Positions 13,851 through 22,005 are shown, numbered from the stretch's first letter. The stretch is 34,799 nucleotides of DNA from Oscillospiraceae bacterium (GCA_902801295.1 CADCHN010000019.1:1-34799); one strand, 5' to 3'. Numbers and translations: made by a program. The notes: generated by a model not told the origin, from the sequence alone.

Positions 13851-14415
13851 ATATCTGGAACAGCTCCGGGCCTGCCTTGCGCAGATGCCGACGGAGGAGC
13901 GGGAAAAGCAGCTGGCCTACTATGAGGAGCTGCTAAGCGACATGATCGAGGACGGCATGAGCGAGGCAGAGGCCGCCGAGCACCTCGGCGCGCCGGAGAC
14001 GGTCGCGGCCGAGCTGATGGCGGAGATGCCTATGGCGACGCTGGTGAAGAACCGCGTCAAGGCAAACGGCAGACCTTCGGCGCTGAACATCGTTCTGTTG
14101 GTGCTGGGCGCGCCGCTGTGGCTGCCGCTGCTGATCGCCGCGGCGGCGGTGCTGCTGGCGTTGGTCATCACGCTCTGGGCCGTTGGTCTGAGCGTCGGCA
14201 TCGTGCTGCCGGCGGTCGGCGCATCCGGGATCGTGCTCGGCGTCGGAACGCTGCTGAGCTATGCTTCGCTGCCGCTGCTGATGGCCCTGGGCTCTGCGCT
14301 GATCGGCGCGGGAGTGCTGATCCTCGGCGTACTGCTGTTGGGCGTGATCGTCCGCGCGCTGGCACAGCTGTGCCGGAGCATCTGGCGCGGCTGCAAGCGC
14401 GCGCTGGCGAAGTGA
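13837..14415 (+). CDS. DUF1700 family membrane protein
   Basis: A 192-residue protein. The N-terminal 65 residues form a soluble helical domain (KAEYLEQLRACLAQMPTEEREKQLAYYEELLSDM, then GMSEAEAAEHLGAPE). This is the signature of the DUF1700/HAAS domain found next to PadR regulators. Three to four membrane helices follow (about 85-110, 112-135, 138-160 and 160-180). The start overlaps the end of padR with GGAGGG 7 bases upstream, so translation is coupled. The biochemical role is unknown; HAAS-domain proteins are thought to sense or transmit envelope signals to PadR, which is literature-based inference. Confidence 0.88.
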   Translation: MTKAEYLEQLRACLAQMPTEEREKQLAYYEELLSDMIEDGMSEAEAAEHLGAPETVAAELMAEMPMATLVKNRVKANGRPSALNIVLLVLGAPLWLPLLIAAAAVLLALVITLWAVGLSVGIVLPAVGASGIVLGVGTLLSYASLPLLMALGSALIGAGVLILGVLLLGVIVRALAQLCRSIWRGCKRALAK

Positions 14416-14431
14416 GAAAGGAGCGGGAAGC

Positions 14432-15403
14432 ATGAAGAAAGCGGTAAAAACGGCGCTGGTGATCGCGCTGCTGTTGATCATGGCCGGCGCCATGCTGGTG
14501 GCGGTCGAGCTGCTGCGTGGAACGAGCCTGCAGGAACTGGTGAACAACGGGAGCTTTACGATCAGCGTGACCGATCTCGGCGTTGACGCGAAATACAAGG
14601 CTTGCGAGAGCGGCGCGGAGAGCTTCTCGCCTGACGAGGTGCAGAGGATCGACCTCGGCTGGATTGCGGGAACGGTGAAGTTCGAAAGCGGGAACGGACA
14701 GCAGATCAAGCTGGCAGAGCAGGCCGCGCGGGAACTGAAGGACGGTGAAAAGCTGCGCTGGAAGCTCGAAAACGGGACGCTCTCGCTGCGTTACTGCGCC
14801 AACGGCCAGAGAAACGTGCCGGAAAAGGACCTGACGCTGACGGTTCCGGCAGACTGGACGGCGGAGTGGATCGACGCGGGCGCGACCTCGGGCGATCTGA
14901 CGCTGCGCGGGCTGAGCGTGGAAAAGAAGCTGGAGGTCGGCGCGACCAGCGGGGATCTTCGCGTGGAAAACTGTGTCTGCGACCGGCTGGAGGCGGGTGC
15001 CACCAGCGGATCGGTGACGCTGCAGGGCTGTGTGTGCCGGAAGCTGGAGGTCACGACGACCAGCGGTGAGATCGCCGTGCGCTGCGAGGCGGAGGAAATG
15101 AGCCTCGGCTCGACGAGCGGCAATATCCGCTGCGAGGACGTACCGCCGCTGTGCGAGGTGGACTGCGGCGCGACTTCAGGGACGGTGCGGATGAGCCTGC
15201 GGGACGCGCAGAACCGCCAGCAAATCAAAATCGACACGACTTCGGGCGACGTGTATCTGGATGTGCCCGGCGCGATGGATCTCGACTATGACACGGTCTC
15301 CGGCGATCTGCGCGGGAGTCCGACGCAGGACGAGGGGCTTTGCCCGCGCGTGGAGGTGGAAACCACGAGCGGCGATCTGATCCTCGGAAAGCTGCCGGCG
15401 TAA
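14432..15403 (+). CDS. DUF4097 family beta-repeat protein
   Basis: A 323-residue membrane-anchored protein. A membrane helix (about residues 8-28) is followed by an extracytoplasmic beta-solenoid. In the C-terminal half about nine repeats contain a TSGD-like turn (GATSGDLTL, GATSGDLRV, GATSGSVTL, TTSGEIAV, STSGNIRC, GATSGTVRM, TTSGDVYL, TVSGDLRG, TTSGDLIL), spaced about 17-25 residues. This is the typical DUF4097 adhesin-like repeat. Several Cys residues in the middle turns may pair or bind metal. It is the last gene of the PadR operon, 16 bases after DUF1700, with GAAAGGAG upstream. The function is unknown. Confidence 0.88.
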   Translation: MKKAVKTALVIALLLIMAGAMLVAVELLRGTSLQELVNNGSFTISVTDLGVDAKYKACESGAESFSPDEVQRIDLGWIAGTVKFESGNGQQIKLAEQAARELKDGEKLRWKLENGTLSLRYCANGQRNVPEKDLTLTVPADWTAEWIDAGATSGDLTLRGLSVEKKLEVGATSGDLRVENCVCDRLEAGATSGSVTLQGCVCRKLEVTTTSGEIAVRCEAEEMSLGSTSGNIRCEDVPPLCEVDCGATSGTVRMSLRDAQNRQQIKIDTTSGDVYLDVPGAMDLDYDTVSGDLRGSPTQDEGLCPRVEVETTSGDLILGKLPA

Positions 15404-15416
15404 TCGGGGAAACAGC

Positions 15417-15452
15417 AAGAAACAGGAAGCGGAATTCCGCTTCCTGTTTCTT
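15417..15452. terminator. 36-base perfect palindrome, bidirectional terminator
   Basis: The arms AAGAAACAGGAAGCGGAA and its reverse complement meet with no loop. T-rich flanks occur on both strands. It separates the converging DUF4097 gene and lepA; its right edge touches the lepA stop codon. Confidence 0.85.
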
Positions 15453-17257
15453 TATTCGTCCAGCTTGAGGACGGCGAGGAAGGCCTCGGTGGGGATCTGA
15501 ACGGTGCCCAGCTGGCGCATCTTTTTTTTGCCCTCTTTCTGCTTCTCCAGCAGCTTCTTCTTGCGGGTGATATCGCCGCCGTAGCACTTGGCCAGCACGT
15601 CCTTTCGCATGGCCTTGACTGTCTCGCGGGCGATGATCTTGCCGCCGATGGCTGCCTGGATCGGCACCTCGAAGAGCTGGCGGGGGATGTTCTCCTTGAG
15701 CTTTTCGCAGAGCTTGCGGGCGCGCGGATAGGCCTTCTCGCGGTGCGCAATGAAGCTGAGCGCGTCCACGCCGTCGCCGTTTAAGAGCATGTCCACCTTC
15801 ACAAGCTCCGAGGGCTTATACTCGGAGAACTCATAGTCCAGGGAGGCATAGCCCTTGGTGCGGGCCTTGAGGGTGTCAAAGAAGTCGTAGATGATCTCGT
15901 TGAGCGGCATTTCGTAATGCAGCTCCACCAGACGGGTGTCGAGGTACTGCATATTTTTGTATTCGCCTCGGCGGTCCTGGCAGAGCGGCATGATGTTGCC
16001 GACATACTCGTTGGGCGTGATGATCGAAACCTTGACATAGGGCTCGTGCGCCTCCAGGATCTGGGTCGGATCGGGGTAGTTGTGGGGATTGTCGACCATG
16101 ACGACGCTGCCGTCGGACTTGACGACCTTGTAGATGACCGAGGGCAGGGTGGTGACGAGCTCCAGGTCGAATTCGCGCTCCAGGCGCTCCTGAATGATCT
16201 CCATGTGCAGCATGCCGAGGAAGCCGCAGCGGAAGCCGAAGCCCAGCGCCACCGAGCTCTCCGGTTCGTAGCTGAGGGAGGCGTCGTTGAGCTTGAGCTT
16301 GTCGAGCGCGTCGCGCAGGTCGGGGTACTTGGAGCCATCCTCGGTGTAAATGCCGCAGAAAACCATCGGCCGCGCCGGACGGTAGCCGGGCAGCGCCACG
16401 GCCGTGGGGCGCGCAGCCTCGGTGACGGTGTCGCCCACCTGGGTATCCGCCACGTTTTTGATGCTGGCCGTGAAATAGCCGACGTCGCCGGCGGAGAGCT
16501 CGTCGCAGGGGTCGAGGCCGATCGGACGCATATGGCCCACCTCGACGACCTTGTACCTGGCGCCGGTGGACATCAGCAAGACCTCGCTGTCGCGGCGGAT
16601 GCGTCCGTCGATCAGGCGCAGGAACACAATGACGCCGCGGTAGTTGTCGTACTGGCTGTCAAAGATCAGCGCCTTGAGCGGCGCATCGGGATCGCCGGAC
16701 GGGGCGGGGACGTTGGCCACCACGTCCTCAAGCACCGCGTCGATGTTGATGCCGGCCTTGGCGCTGATTTCCGGCGCGTCCTGGGCCGGGATGCCGATGA
16801 TCTCTTCAATCTCGTCCTTGACGCGCTGTGGTTCGGCCGCCGGGAGGTCGATTTTGTTGATGACGGGCAGGATCTCAAGGTCGTTGTCCAGCGCGAGATA
16901 GGTGTTCGAGAGCGTCTGCGCCTCGACGCCCTGGGAGGCGTCCACCACCAGCACCGCGCCCTCGCAGGCAGCGAGCGAGCGGCTGACCTCGTAGTTGAAG
17001 TCCACATGGCCCGGGGTGTCGATCAGGTTCAGGGTATAGTCCTGTCCGTCGGCCGCACGGTAGGTCAGACCCACGGCGCGGGCCTTGATCGTGATGCCGC
17101 GCTCACGCTCGAGATCCATGTTGTCGAGGATCTGATCCTCCATGATGCGCTGCTCCACCGCACCGCACTTCTCGATCAGGCGGTCGGAGAGGGTGGACTT
17201 GCCGTGGTCAATATGGGCAATGATGGAAAAATTGCGGATTCTGTTCTGTTCGATCAT
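15452..17257 (-). CDS. lepA: elongation factor 4 (LepA)
   Basis: A 601-residue ribosome-associated GTPase that back-translocates or remodels stalled elongation complexes; the length is normal. G1 is AHIDHGKST (residues 14-22), G2 RGITIKA, G3 DTPGHVDF and G4 NKIDLP. The C-terminal LepA-specific domain ends in [25 protein letters not shown]. The longer frame to 17278 has no start with a ribosome binding site. The ATG at 17257 has GGAGAG 7 bases upstream and yields the canonical N-terminus [19 protein letters not shown]. An XRE regulator gene ends 4 bases upstream, so the two form an operon driven by a strong promoter at 17612-17640. Confidence 0.97.
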   Translation of the reverse strand: MIEQNRIRNFSIIAHIDHGKSTLSDRLIEKCGAVEQRIMEDQILDNMDLERERGITIKARAVGLTYRAADGQDYTLNLIDTPGHVDFNYEVSRSLAACEGAVLVVDASQGVEAQTLSNTYLALDNDLEILPVINKIDLPAAEPQRVKDEIEEIIGIPAQDAPEISAKAGINIDAVLEDVVANVPAPSGDPDAPLKALIFDSQYDNYRGVIVFLRLIDGRIRRDSEVLLMSTGARYKVVEVGHMRPIGLDPCDELSAGDVGYFTASIKNVADTQVGDTVTEAARPTAVALPGYRPARPMVFCGIYTEDGSKYPDLRDALDKLKLNDASLSYEPESSVALGFGFRCGFLGMLHMEIIQERLEREFDLELVTTLPSVIYKVVKSDGSVVMVDNPHNYPDPTQILEAHEPYVKVSIITPNEYVGNIMPLCQDRRGEYKNMQYLDTRLVELHYEMPLNEIIYDFFDTLKARTKGYASLDYEFSEYKPSELVKVDMLLNGDGVDALSFIAHREKAYPRARKLCEKLKENIPRQLFEVPIQAAIGGKIIARETVKAMRKDVLAKCYGGDITRKKKLLEKQKEGKKKMRQLGTVQIPTEAFLAVLKLDE

Positions 17258-17261
17258 AGCT

Positions 17262-17579
17262 TCACTCTCCGTCCGCAAATTCAGTCAGGGCAAGCTCCGC
17301 CCGGTCGGTGACGCCGCGGATCTGCTCCAAAAAGGTCAGCGCCGCCTTGAGCGTGCTGGCAGGGGCGTCCGGGCTGTCACTGCGGCAGAGCAGATAGTCC
17401 GCCGTCACCCCGTAATAGTCACAGACGCGGCAGACAAACTGCAATCCGGGCTCGCGCGCGCCGTTTTCATAGTGGCTCAGCAGCGCCTGGCTGATGCCGA
17501 GGTCGGCAGCCACCGTGCGCTGGCTTAAATTCCGCTGACGGCGCAGGGCCGAGAGCGTCTGAGAAAAGCTCCTGTCCAT
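17262..17579 (-). CDS. XRE family helix-turn-helix regulator
   Basis: A 105-residue DNA-binding protein. A Cro/C1-type helix-turn-helix covers about residues 5-60, with [20 protein letters not shown] as helices 1-2 and [13 protein letters not shown] as the recognition region, then [12 protein letters not shown]. The C-terminal 35 residues are a short helical tail without a recognisable sensor domain. The ATG at 17579 has AAGGAG 8 bases upstream. It is co-transcribed with lepA (4-base gap), an uncommon partner. Its target is unknown; autoregulation is possible, since the promoter region is AT-rich and holds several short repeats. It is not phage-linked in position. Confidence 0.88.
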   Translation of the reverse strand: MDRSFSQTLSALRRQRNLSQRTVAADLGISQALLSHYENGAREPGLQFVCRVCDYYGVTADYLLCRSDSPDAPASTLKAALTFLEQIRGVTDRAELALTEFADGE

Positions 17580-17856
17580 GGAATACACTCCTTCAAATGA
17601 TAACAGAGCGTATTATAACGGAAAAAGCTCAGCTTGGCAATATGAAAATGCCGCTTTTCTTATGGGATTTGTTTTCTCGAAAATAGTTAAGATATTTTGT
17701 TTAAAATTTAAAAACAGTGGCAATTTAACCATGGATTAGTTGAAAATTTTGGCGAGAATCCCATCTTGCCCGCAAGCTCCCAGGCATGTTAAATTATAGA
17801 CACAGATTCAGAAGGAAACACGCGGGAGATTCGGAAAAACGGATTGGGGGGAATGG
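17580..17856. other. AT-rich intergenic region with divergent promoters
   Basis: About 275 bases without a gene. It holds the lepA-operon promoter at the left. An AT-rich middle (about 17640-17745) carries TTAAAATTTAAAAA and TTTTGGCGAGAAT segments. A GGGGGG ribosome binding site lies at the right for the small + strand gene. I see no convincing sigma-A pair for that gene, so it may use an alternative sigma factor. Confidence 0.5.
17612..17640 (-). promoter_or_regulatory. promoter of the XRE-lepA operon
   Basis: On the minus strand, TTGCCA (17640-17635), a 17-base spacer and consensus TATAAT (17617-17612), 33 bases before the regulator's ATG. Confidence 0.85.
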
Positions 17857-18060
17857 ATGGAGCGAGAAGAAATGATCCGGGATCTGCATGGGCAGATCGA
17901 GTGTCTGGCGCGGCTGCATATTCATCACGGGCTGTATTATTCGGAGGGCTTTCGGAGACGCAGAGAGCATGTGAGACGGATGGTGCGCGAGCATAACGTC
18001 GACGTCCGGACAGAACTGGACCCCATGGTGGGATTGCTGTACCGACGCTATTTTGACTGA
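17857..18060 (+). CDS. small protein of unknown function, 67 aa
   Basis: A 67-residue, highly charged helical protein. It is rich in Arg, Glu and His and starts MEREEMIRDLHGQIECLARLH, with a second half of HVRRMVREHNVDVRTELDPM. It has no membrane segment and no known motif. A run of six G bases lies 5 bases before the ATG at 17857, and a terminator follows directly, which supports a real gene. It lies back to back with lepA-XRE and converges on spo0A. I do not recognise the family; a sporulation-linked role is only a guess from position. Confidence 0.6.
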   Translation: MEREEMIRDLHGQIECLARLHIHHGLYYSEGFRRRREHVRRMVREHNVDVRTELDPMVGLLYRRYFD

Positions 18061-18064
18061 AAAA

Positions 18065-18121
18065 GGAAAAGACGCTTCCGCTCTGCCGAACATCGGACCG
18101 GCAAAACGGAAGCGTCTTTTT
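18065..18121 (+). terminator. bidirectional terminator between the small gene and spo0A
   Basis: AAAAGACGCTTCCG pairs with CGGAAGCGTCTTTT over an interior with its own small CCGG pairing. T-runs occur on both strands. Confidence 0.75.
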
Positions 18122-18172
18122 GCATGATGCAATGAATGCGGAGTTTATCGCGGTGAAAGCGGATCGGCGGGC

Positions 18173-18964
18173 CTATCGCCTCGCCTGCTTCTGCTTGAGG
18201 GTGAGGCTGTCAGCGATCATCGCGATGAATTCGCTGTTGGTGGGTTTGCCCTTGATATTCGACACCGTGTAGCCGAAGTACTTCTGCAGCACCTCGATAT
18301 CGCCGCGGTCCCAGGCCACCTCGATGGCGTGGCGGATGGCGCGCTCGACGCGGCTTGGCGTGGTGCTGAACTTCCGGGCAACCTCGGGATAGAGCACTTT
18401 GGTGACGGCGTTGATCATCTCCATGTCGTTGATGGTGAGGATGATCGCCTCGCGCAGATACTGATAACCTTTGATGTGCGCCGGAACGCCGATCTCGTGG
18501 ATGATATCGGTGACGACGGCCTCGAGATCCAGCGACTCACGCCGGGCAGCGTCGCGCGCCGGCTCAAAGCCCACCGCGGGAACGCTGCGCACCGGGGCCG
18601 TCAGCGCGCGGATGCGCTCCAGGAGCGTCGGAAGCTCGCAGGGCTTCGGCATGAAGTAATCCGCGCCCAGCTCAGAACATTCCGAGACGATGCGCTGGCT
18701 GACAAAGCTGGACAGCACGATGCAGGGCAGACGTGTGCCGCCCTCCGACAGGCGGCGCAGCAGCTCCAGCCCATCCAGCTTCAGCAAAACAAGATCGGTC
18801 AGCAGAATATCGGGCTTGAGCTCGGAGACCAGGGCAAGAGCATCGGCCCCGTTATCCACGGCGGCGACGATCTCCATGTCACCTTCCCGGGACACCAGAT
18901 CCGTCATCGAGCTGCGGAAATCGGCATTGGCATCGGCTAAGAGAATTCGAATTTTGGTTTCCAT
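18173..18964 (-). CDS. spo0A: Spo0A, master sporulation response regulator
   Basis: A 263-residue cytoplasmic transcription factor that starts sporulation after phosphorelay phosphorylation. The receiver domain covers residues 1-125, with phospho-acceptor D57 ([12 protein letters not shown]), switch residues in IVLSSF and K in PKPC. The C-terminal Spo0A DNA-binding domain covers about residues 150-260 ([24 protein letters not shown], then [17 protein letters not shown] and [11 protein letters not shown]). The acidic pocket reads LLADAN, where B. subtilis has two adjacent Asp residues, so one is Ala here. GGGAGG lies 7 bases before the ATG at 18964. The upstream gene is a barnase lipoprotein rather than the usual spoIVB. 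Confidence 0.97.
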   Translation of the reverse strand: METKIRILLADANADFRSSMTDLVSREGDMEIVAAVDNGADALALVSELKPDILLTDLVLLKLDGLELLRRLSEGGTRLPCIVLSSFVSQRIVSECSELGADYFMPKPCELPTLLERIRALTAPVRSVPAVGFEPARDAARRESLDLEAVVTDIIHEIGVPAHIKGYQYLREAIILTINDMEMINAVTKVLYPEVARKFSTTPSRVERAIRHAIEVAWDRGDIEVLQKYFGYTVSNIKGKPTNSEFIAMIADSLTLKQKQARR

Positions 18965-19006
18965 AATGTTTCCTCCCTATGTGCGGCGCTCGGCCGGCGC
19001 TGAATG

Positions 19007-19035
19007 ATTTTACAAGAATTATCCCCTTGTCGAAG
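19007..19035 (-). promoter_or_regulatory. spo0A promoter with a Spo0A box over the -35
   Basis: On the minus strand a -10 TAAAAT (19012-19007) lies 17 bases from a poor -35 (CTTCGA). A perfect Spo0A box, TGTCGAA (+ strand 19028-19034), covers that -35 region. This is the geometry of promoters activated by phosphorylated Spo0A. Confidence 0.65.
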
Positions 19036-19214
19036 CAAATTTACCATAAATGACACTCGTAAACAAAAGAAAAGCGTCGAATGGCGCGAACAAGTTGTTT
19101 ACATAATATTTCACCGTTCCGATTCGCTCAACAGCTTTCGACAAAAGAAATCCATCTTTTTCCAAGAAAGAAGAAAGATTTTGTCGAATATCCAAAAATT
19201 GACAAATATCGACA
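19028..19214. promoter_or_regulatory. cluster of Spo0A boxes upstream of spo0A
   Basis: Matches to TGTCGAA: perfect at 19028-19034, 19137-19143 (as TTCGACA) and 19182-19188; one-mismatch at 19075-19081 and 19208-19214. Five sites in about 190 bases point to autoregulation. Confidence 0.7.
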
Positions 19215-19216
19215 AA

Positions 19217-19246
19217 AGGAAGCCGCTGTCAGAGAACAGCGGCTTT
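19217..19246 (-). terminator. terminator of the barnase-like gene
   Basis: AGCCGCTGT (19221-19229) pairs with ACAGCGGCT (19236-19244). TTCCTTTT follows on the minus strand. Confidence 0.75.
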
Positions 19247-19258
19247 GGTCGTTTTCGG

Positions 19259-19813
19259 TCAATATAACTGCTGGAAGCTCTCGTAGTGGTCGCCGGTGTA
19301 GTAAATGAGGCCGTCGTTGGAGTAAACGATGCGTTCGGTGCCGCGCGATCTGGCACCGAGGGTGTTGACGTCGCACTCGTGCCAGACGCGGCCCTTTTCC
19401 ACGGGGAGCAGCCCCTCGCGGTTGCCGAAGCGGTCGCCGCCGATGCACTTGCCGGGGCAATAGGGCTCCAGCGAGCCGCCGTTCCAGCCCGCGGCACGCG
19501 CCTCGTCCTTGGTGATGAAGTTGGAGGGCAGATGGCCGAAACTGTGAATATAGAGGGCGAGATCGTCCTTGCTTGTGTAGACCCCGTCTTCGTCCAGGGC
19601 CGTTTCCTCGGGCTCTGCAGCCTCGGTCGGATCTGAGTCCGCAGGGATGACGACGGGCGCGGGCGCTTCCGGGAAGGGCGCTTGGCTCTCCTCGAGAAGC
19701 TCGACGAGATCGGAAGCGGTGCCCAGCGCCTGGGTCGGGGAACAGGCGCTGAGCAGCGAAAACAGCATCAGCAGGGCCAGCAGCAGGCCTGTATATCTGG
19801 CGAGACGTTTCAT
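19259..19813 (-). CDS. barnase-type ribonuclease lipoprotein
   Basis: A 184-residue protein. The signal peptide (residues 1-23) ends in the lipobox LLSAC, so it is probably tethered to the outer face of the membrane. After an acidic Pro/Ala/Glu linker (about 28-75), a complete barnase-type domain follows. Its LPSNFITKDEARAAGW, GGDRFGNREGLLP, RVWHECDVN and RIVYSNDGLIYYTGDHYESF segments align by eye with barnase. The catalytic Glu (in HECDVN), Arg (TERIVYS) and His (GDHYESF) are all present. Barnase itself is secreted and paired with the inhibitor barstar; no barstar is visible here. I prefer the ATG at 19813 with AAAGGA 9 bases upstream over a TTG at 19822. Confidence 0.9.
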   Translation of the reverse strand: MKRLARYTGLLLALLMLFSLLSACSPTQALGTASDLVELLEESQAPFPEAPAPVVIPADSDPTEAAEPEETALDEDGVYTSKDDLALYIHSFGHLPSNFITKDEARAAGWNGGSLEPYCPGKCIGGDRFGNREGLLPVEKGRVWHECDVNTLGARSRGTERIVYSNDGLIYYTGDHYESFQQLY

Positions 19814-19842
19814 CGGCAGCAATCCTTTGATTTGATACCTCT

Positions 19843-19871
19843 ATCATAACACGATTTGCCCCCGGACGCAA
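19843..19871 (-). promoter_or_regulatory. promoter of the barnase-like gene
   Basis: On the minus strand, TTGCGT (19871-19866), a 17-base spacer and TATGAT (19848-19843), 29 bases before the ATG at 19813. Confidence 0.65.
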
Positions 19872-19894
19872 TCAGAGAAAGATGTCATTGTTTT

Positions 19895-19922
19895 CTTCGC
19901 AAAACGTCGCTATGGTGCGAAG
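19895..19922. promoter_or_regulatory. 7-bp inverted repeat upstream of the phage cassette
   Basis: CTTCGCA (19895-19901) and TGCGAAG (19916-19922) flank a 14-base spacer, 32 bases before the first cassette gene. It could be an operator. I see no convincing sigma-A promoter for the cassette here. Confidence 0.4.
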
Positions 19923-19953
19923 CGAAGAGGGGAAGGAGGACGCAGAGAAGAGC

Positions 19954-20280
19954 ATGGGAAAACGGAAACAGACAGCGGACATGCAGAAACTGGCGAGAGA
20001 CGTGCTGAGCCTGACGCTGGGCGAGGATGAGGAACTCCGCCGGGAACTGGAGGCGCGCGGCGTGGAGCCCAGCGGGGCCGGCGCGCTGCTGTATGCCCAA
20101 TGGAAAGAAGCTGTCACGGGCGATCTGAAGGCGGCCGCCTTTCTCCGGGATCTGGCGGGGACGGAGGAGCCGAAGAAGAAAACGGCGAAAAAAGCGGCGA
20201 TGCCCCCACTGCGGGAAATGAGCGACGGGGAACTGATGGAGCTGCTGGCAGCGTGCGGCCATGAAACGGCTGAGAGCTGA
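19954..20280 (+). CDS. putative terminase small subunit
   Basis: A 108-residue soluble protein that directly precedes and overlaps the large terminase gene by 20 bases. It starts MGKRKQTADMQKLARDVLSLTLGEDEELRRELE, a helical region that could bind DNA. The linker TEEPKKKTAKKAAMPPL and a helical tail follow. Assignment rests mainly on position and size; the sequence itself is not diagnostic. I chose the ATG at 19954; its GGAGG is rather far (14 bases). An upstream in-frame ATG at 19882 is possible but would read through the inverted repeat. A small terminase recognises phage DNA and guides it to the large subunit. Confidence 0.6.
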   Translation: MGKRKQTADMQKLARDVLSLTLGEDEELRRELEARGVEPSGAGALLYAQWKEAVTGDLKAAAFLRDLAGTEEPKKKTAKKAAMPPLREMSDGELMELLAACGHETAES

Positions 20281-21739
20281 AATCCTCGCGGAGCTGACGC
20301 GGCGGGAGCTGGCCCGGCGGCGCTTTGCCGAGTATCTGGCCTACGTCCAGGGGCCGGGCTGGAAGCGCACGCGGCTGAGCGAGTTTCTCGCCGGGCGGGT
20401 GCAGGACTTTCTGGAGCGGAAGAGCGAATGTGCCTACGACATTCTGGTGATTGAGACGCCGCCCCAGCACGGAAAGAGCTGTACTGTCACCGAGAGCCTG
20501 CCCGCCTGGTACCTCGGACGGCACCCGGAGCACCGCGTCATCATCGCAAGCTACGACGGCGACTTCGCCGAGCGCTTCTGCCGCCGAAACCGGGAGAAGA
20601 TCAAAGCCTTTGGACCGCAGATCTTCGGACGCGGCGTGGGCGGCGTGGATCGGGCGCAGGAAGTGGAGCTGGAGGGCGGCAGAGGGCGGCTCATCAGCCG
20701 CGGCATCATGGCCGGCATCACCGGCAATCCCGCCGAGCTCATCATCATCGACGATCCGGTGAAAAACCGCCAGGAGGCAGACTCCCCGGTCTACCGCGAG
20801 CGGCTGTGGGAGGAGTGGCAGCACTCGCTGAAATCGCGCCTGGCCGCCGGGGGGAAGGTGATCCTCATCATGACGCCCTGGCACGAGGACGACCTCGCGG
20901 CGCGCATGCTGAAAACGGAAGAGCGCGTGCAGCTGCTGCGCCTGCCGCTGGAGGCCGAGGAAGGGGATCCGATGGGCCGATGCCCGGGCGAGCCCCTCTG
21001 CCCGGAGCTGGGCAAGGACAAAGGCTGGCTGCGGCAGTTCAAGGCCGCCTACCTCGCCGACCCGCGAGGCGGACGGCGCGCCTGGACGGCGCTGTATCAG
21101 TGCGCACCGCGCCGGGAGGAGGGAAACCTCATCCGCCGCGCCTGGTGGCGGCGCTATGACCCGGCGCAGATCGAGCGCTTCGCCTCGGAACTCATCAGCG
21201 TGGACGCCGCCTTCAAGGGCGCGGAGGACAACGACTTTGTCAGCGTGCAGGTCTGGGGCAAGCTGGGCGAGAACTACTATCTGCGCTACTGCCTCAACCG
21301 GCACCTGGACTTCCCCGGCACGCTCGCGGCCATCCGCGCCGTCGCGAAGCTCTACCCCGCGGCGCGGGCCGTGCTGATCGAGGACAAGGCCAACGGACCG
21401 GCGATCATTCAGACCCTGCAGCGGGAGATGTTCTGTATCCCGGTCAATCCCCTGGGCGGCAAGCTCGCGCGCGTTAACGCGATCGCCCCGGCCATCGAGG
21501 CGGGACACGTCTTCGTCCCGCTGGCGGAAAAGGCCGCGTGGGCCGAGGATTTCATCGACCAGTTCACGGCCTTTCCCGCCGGCGCCCACGACGACATGGT
21601 GGACGCTGCGAGCCAGGCGCTCAGCCGCCTGATTTTCGCCGGCGGGACGCTGCCGCCAGCAGGAAAACCTGCGCGCGAGCGGCGGGAGGAGCGCGCCTTC
21701 AACGACCCGGGCGTGCTGTTTAACCCCTATGGAGAATAG
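20261..21739 (+). CDS. terminase large subunit
   Basis: A 492-residue DNA-packaging motor protein. The ATPase part has a Walker A-type TPPQHGKS (66-73), Walker B LIIIDD (160-165) and coupling motif MTPWHED (204-210). The nuclease part has the acidic triad region: D315 in ISVDAAF, E/D in LIEDKANG (372-379) and HDDMVDA (443-449). All expected motifs are intact, so it should cut and package DNA. It overlaps the small subunit gene and is followed by a small membrane protein and the portal. It is the clearest phage marker of the cassette. Confidence 0.95.
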   Translation: MKRLRAEILAELTRRELARRRFAEYLAYVQGPGWKRTRLSEFLAGRVQDFLERKSECAYDILVIETPPQHGKSCTVTESLPAWYLGRHPEHRVIIASYDGDFAERFCRRNREKIKAFGPQIFGRGVGGVDRAQEVELEGGRGRLISRGIMAGITGNPAELIIIDDPVKNRQEADSPVYRERLWEEWQHSLKSRLAAGGKVILIMTPWHEDDLAARMLKTEERVQLLRLPLEAEEGDPMGRCPGEPLCPELGKDKGWLRQFKAAYLADPRGGRRAWTALYQCAPRREEGNLIRRAWWRRYDPAQIERFASELISVDAAFKGAEDNDFVSVQVWGKLGENYYLRYCLNRHLDFPGTLAAIRAVAKLYPAARAVLIEDKANGPAIIQTLQREMFCIPVNPLGGKLARVNAIAPAIEAGHVFVPLAEKAAWAEDFIDQFTAFPAGAHDDMVDAASQALSRLIFAGGTLPPAGKPARERREERAFNDPGVLFNPYGE

Positions 21740-21762
21740 CATTTTTTGACAGGAGGAAAAGC

Positions 21763-22005
21763 ATGACGGAATTTGTATGCGGACTGATCGGACTGCTGCT
21801 GGGCGCGGCGCTGTTCGCGCTGGGGATCCTTTCCTCGCGCGGCGCAGAGCGCACGCAGACGCCGCCCGCCGTCGAGCCGAGCCCGGACGAGGAGGAGCGG
21901 CTGCGGCAGATCGAGGCCGATCAGCGGGCCTTTCGCGCCCTGATGGGCTATAACGCGGACGTGGCCTACGGGACGGAGCGCATGACGCGGGAGGACGGCG
22001 TATGA
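21763..22005 (+). CDS. small membrane protein of the phage cassette
   Basis: An 80-residue protein. One N-terminal membrane helix (about residues 5-25, FVCGLIGLLLGAALFALGIL) is followed by a charged helical tail (PSPDEEERLRQIEADQRAFRALM). ACAGGAGG lies 7 bases before the ATG, and its stop codon overlaps the portal start (ATGA). It sits between terminase and portal and keeps the tight cassette spacing, so it is translated as part of it. The function is unknown; a packaging or membrane-docking accessory is conceivable. Confidence 0.65.
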   Translation: MTEFVCGLIGLLLGAALFALGILSSRGAERTQTPPAVEPSPDEEERLRQIEADQRAFRALMGYNADVAYGTERMTREDGV

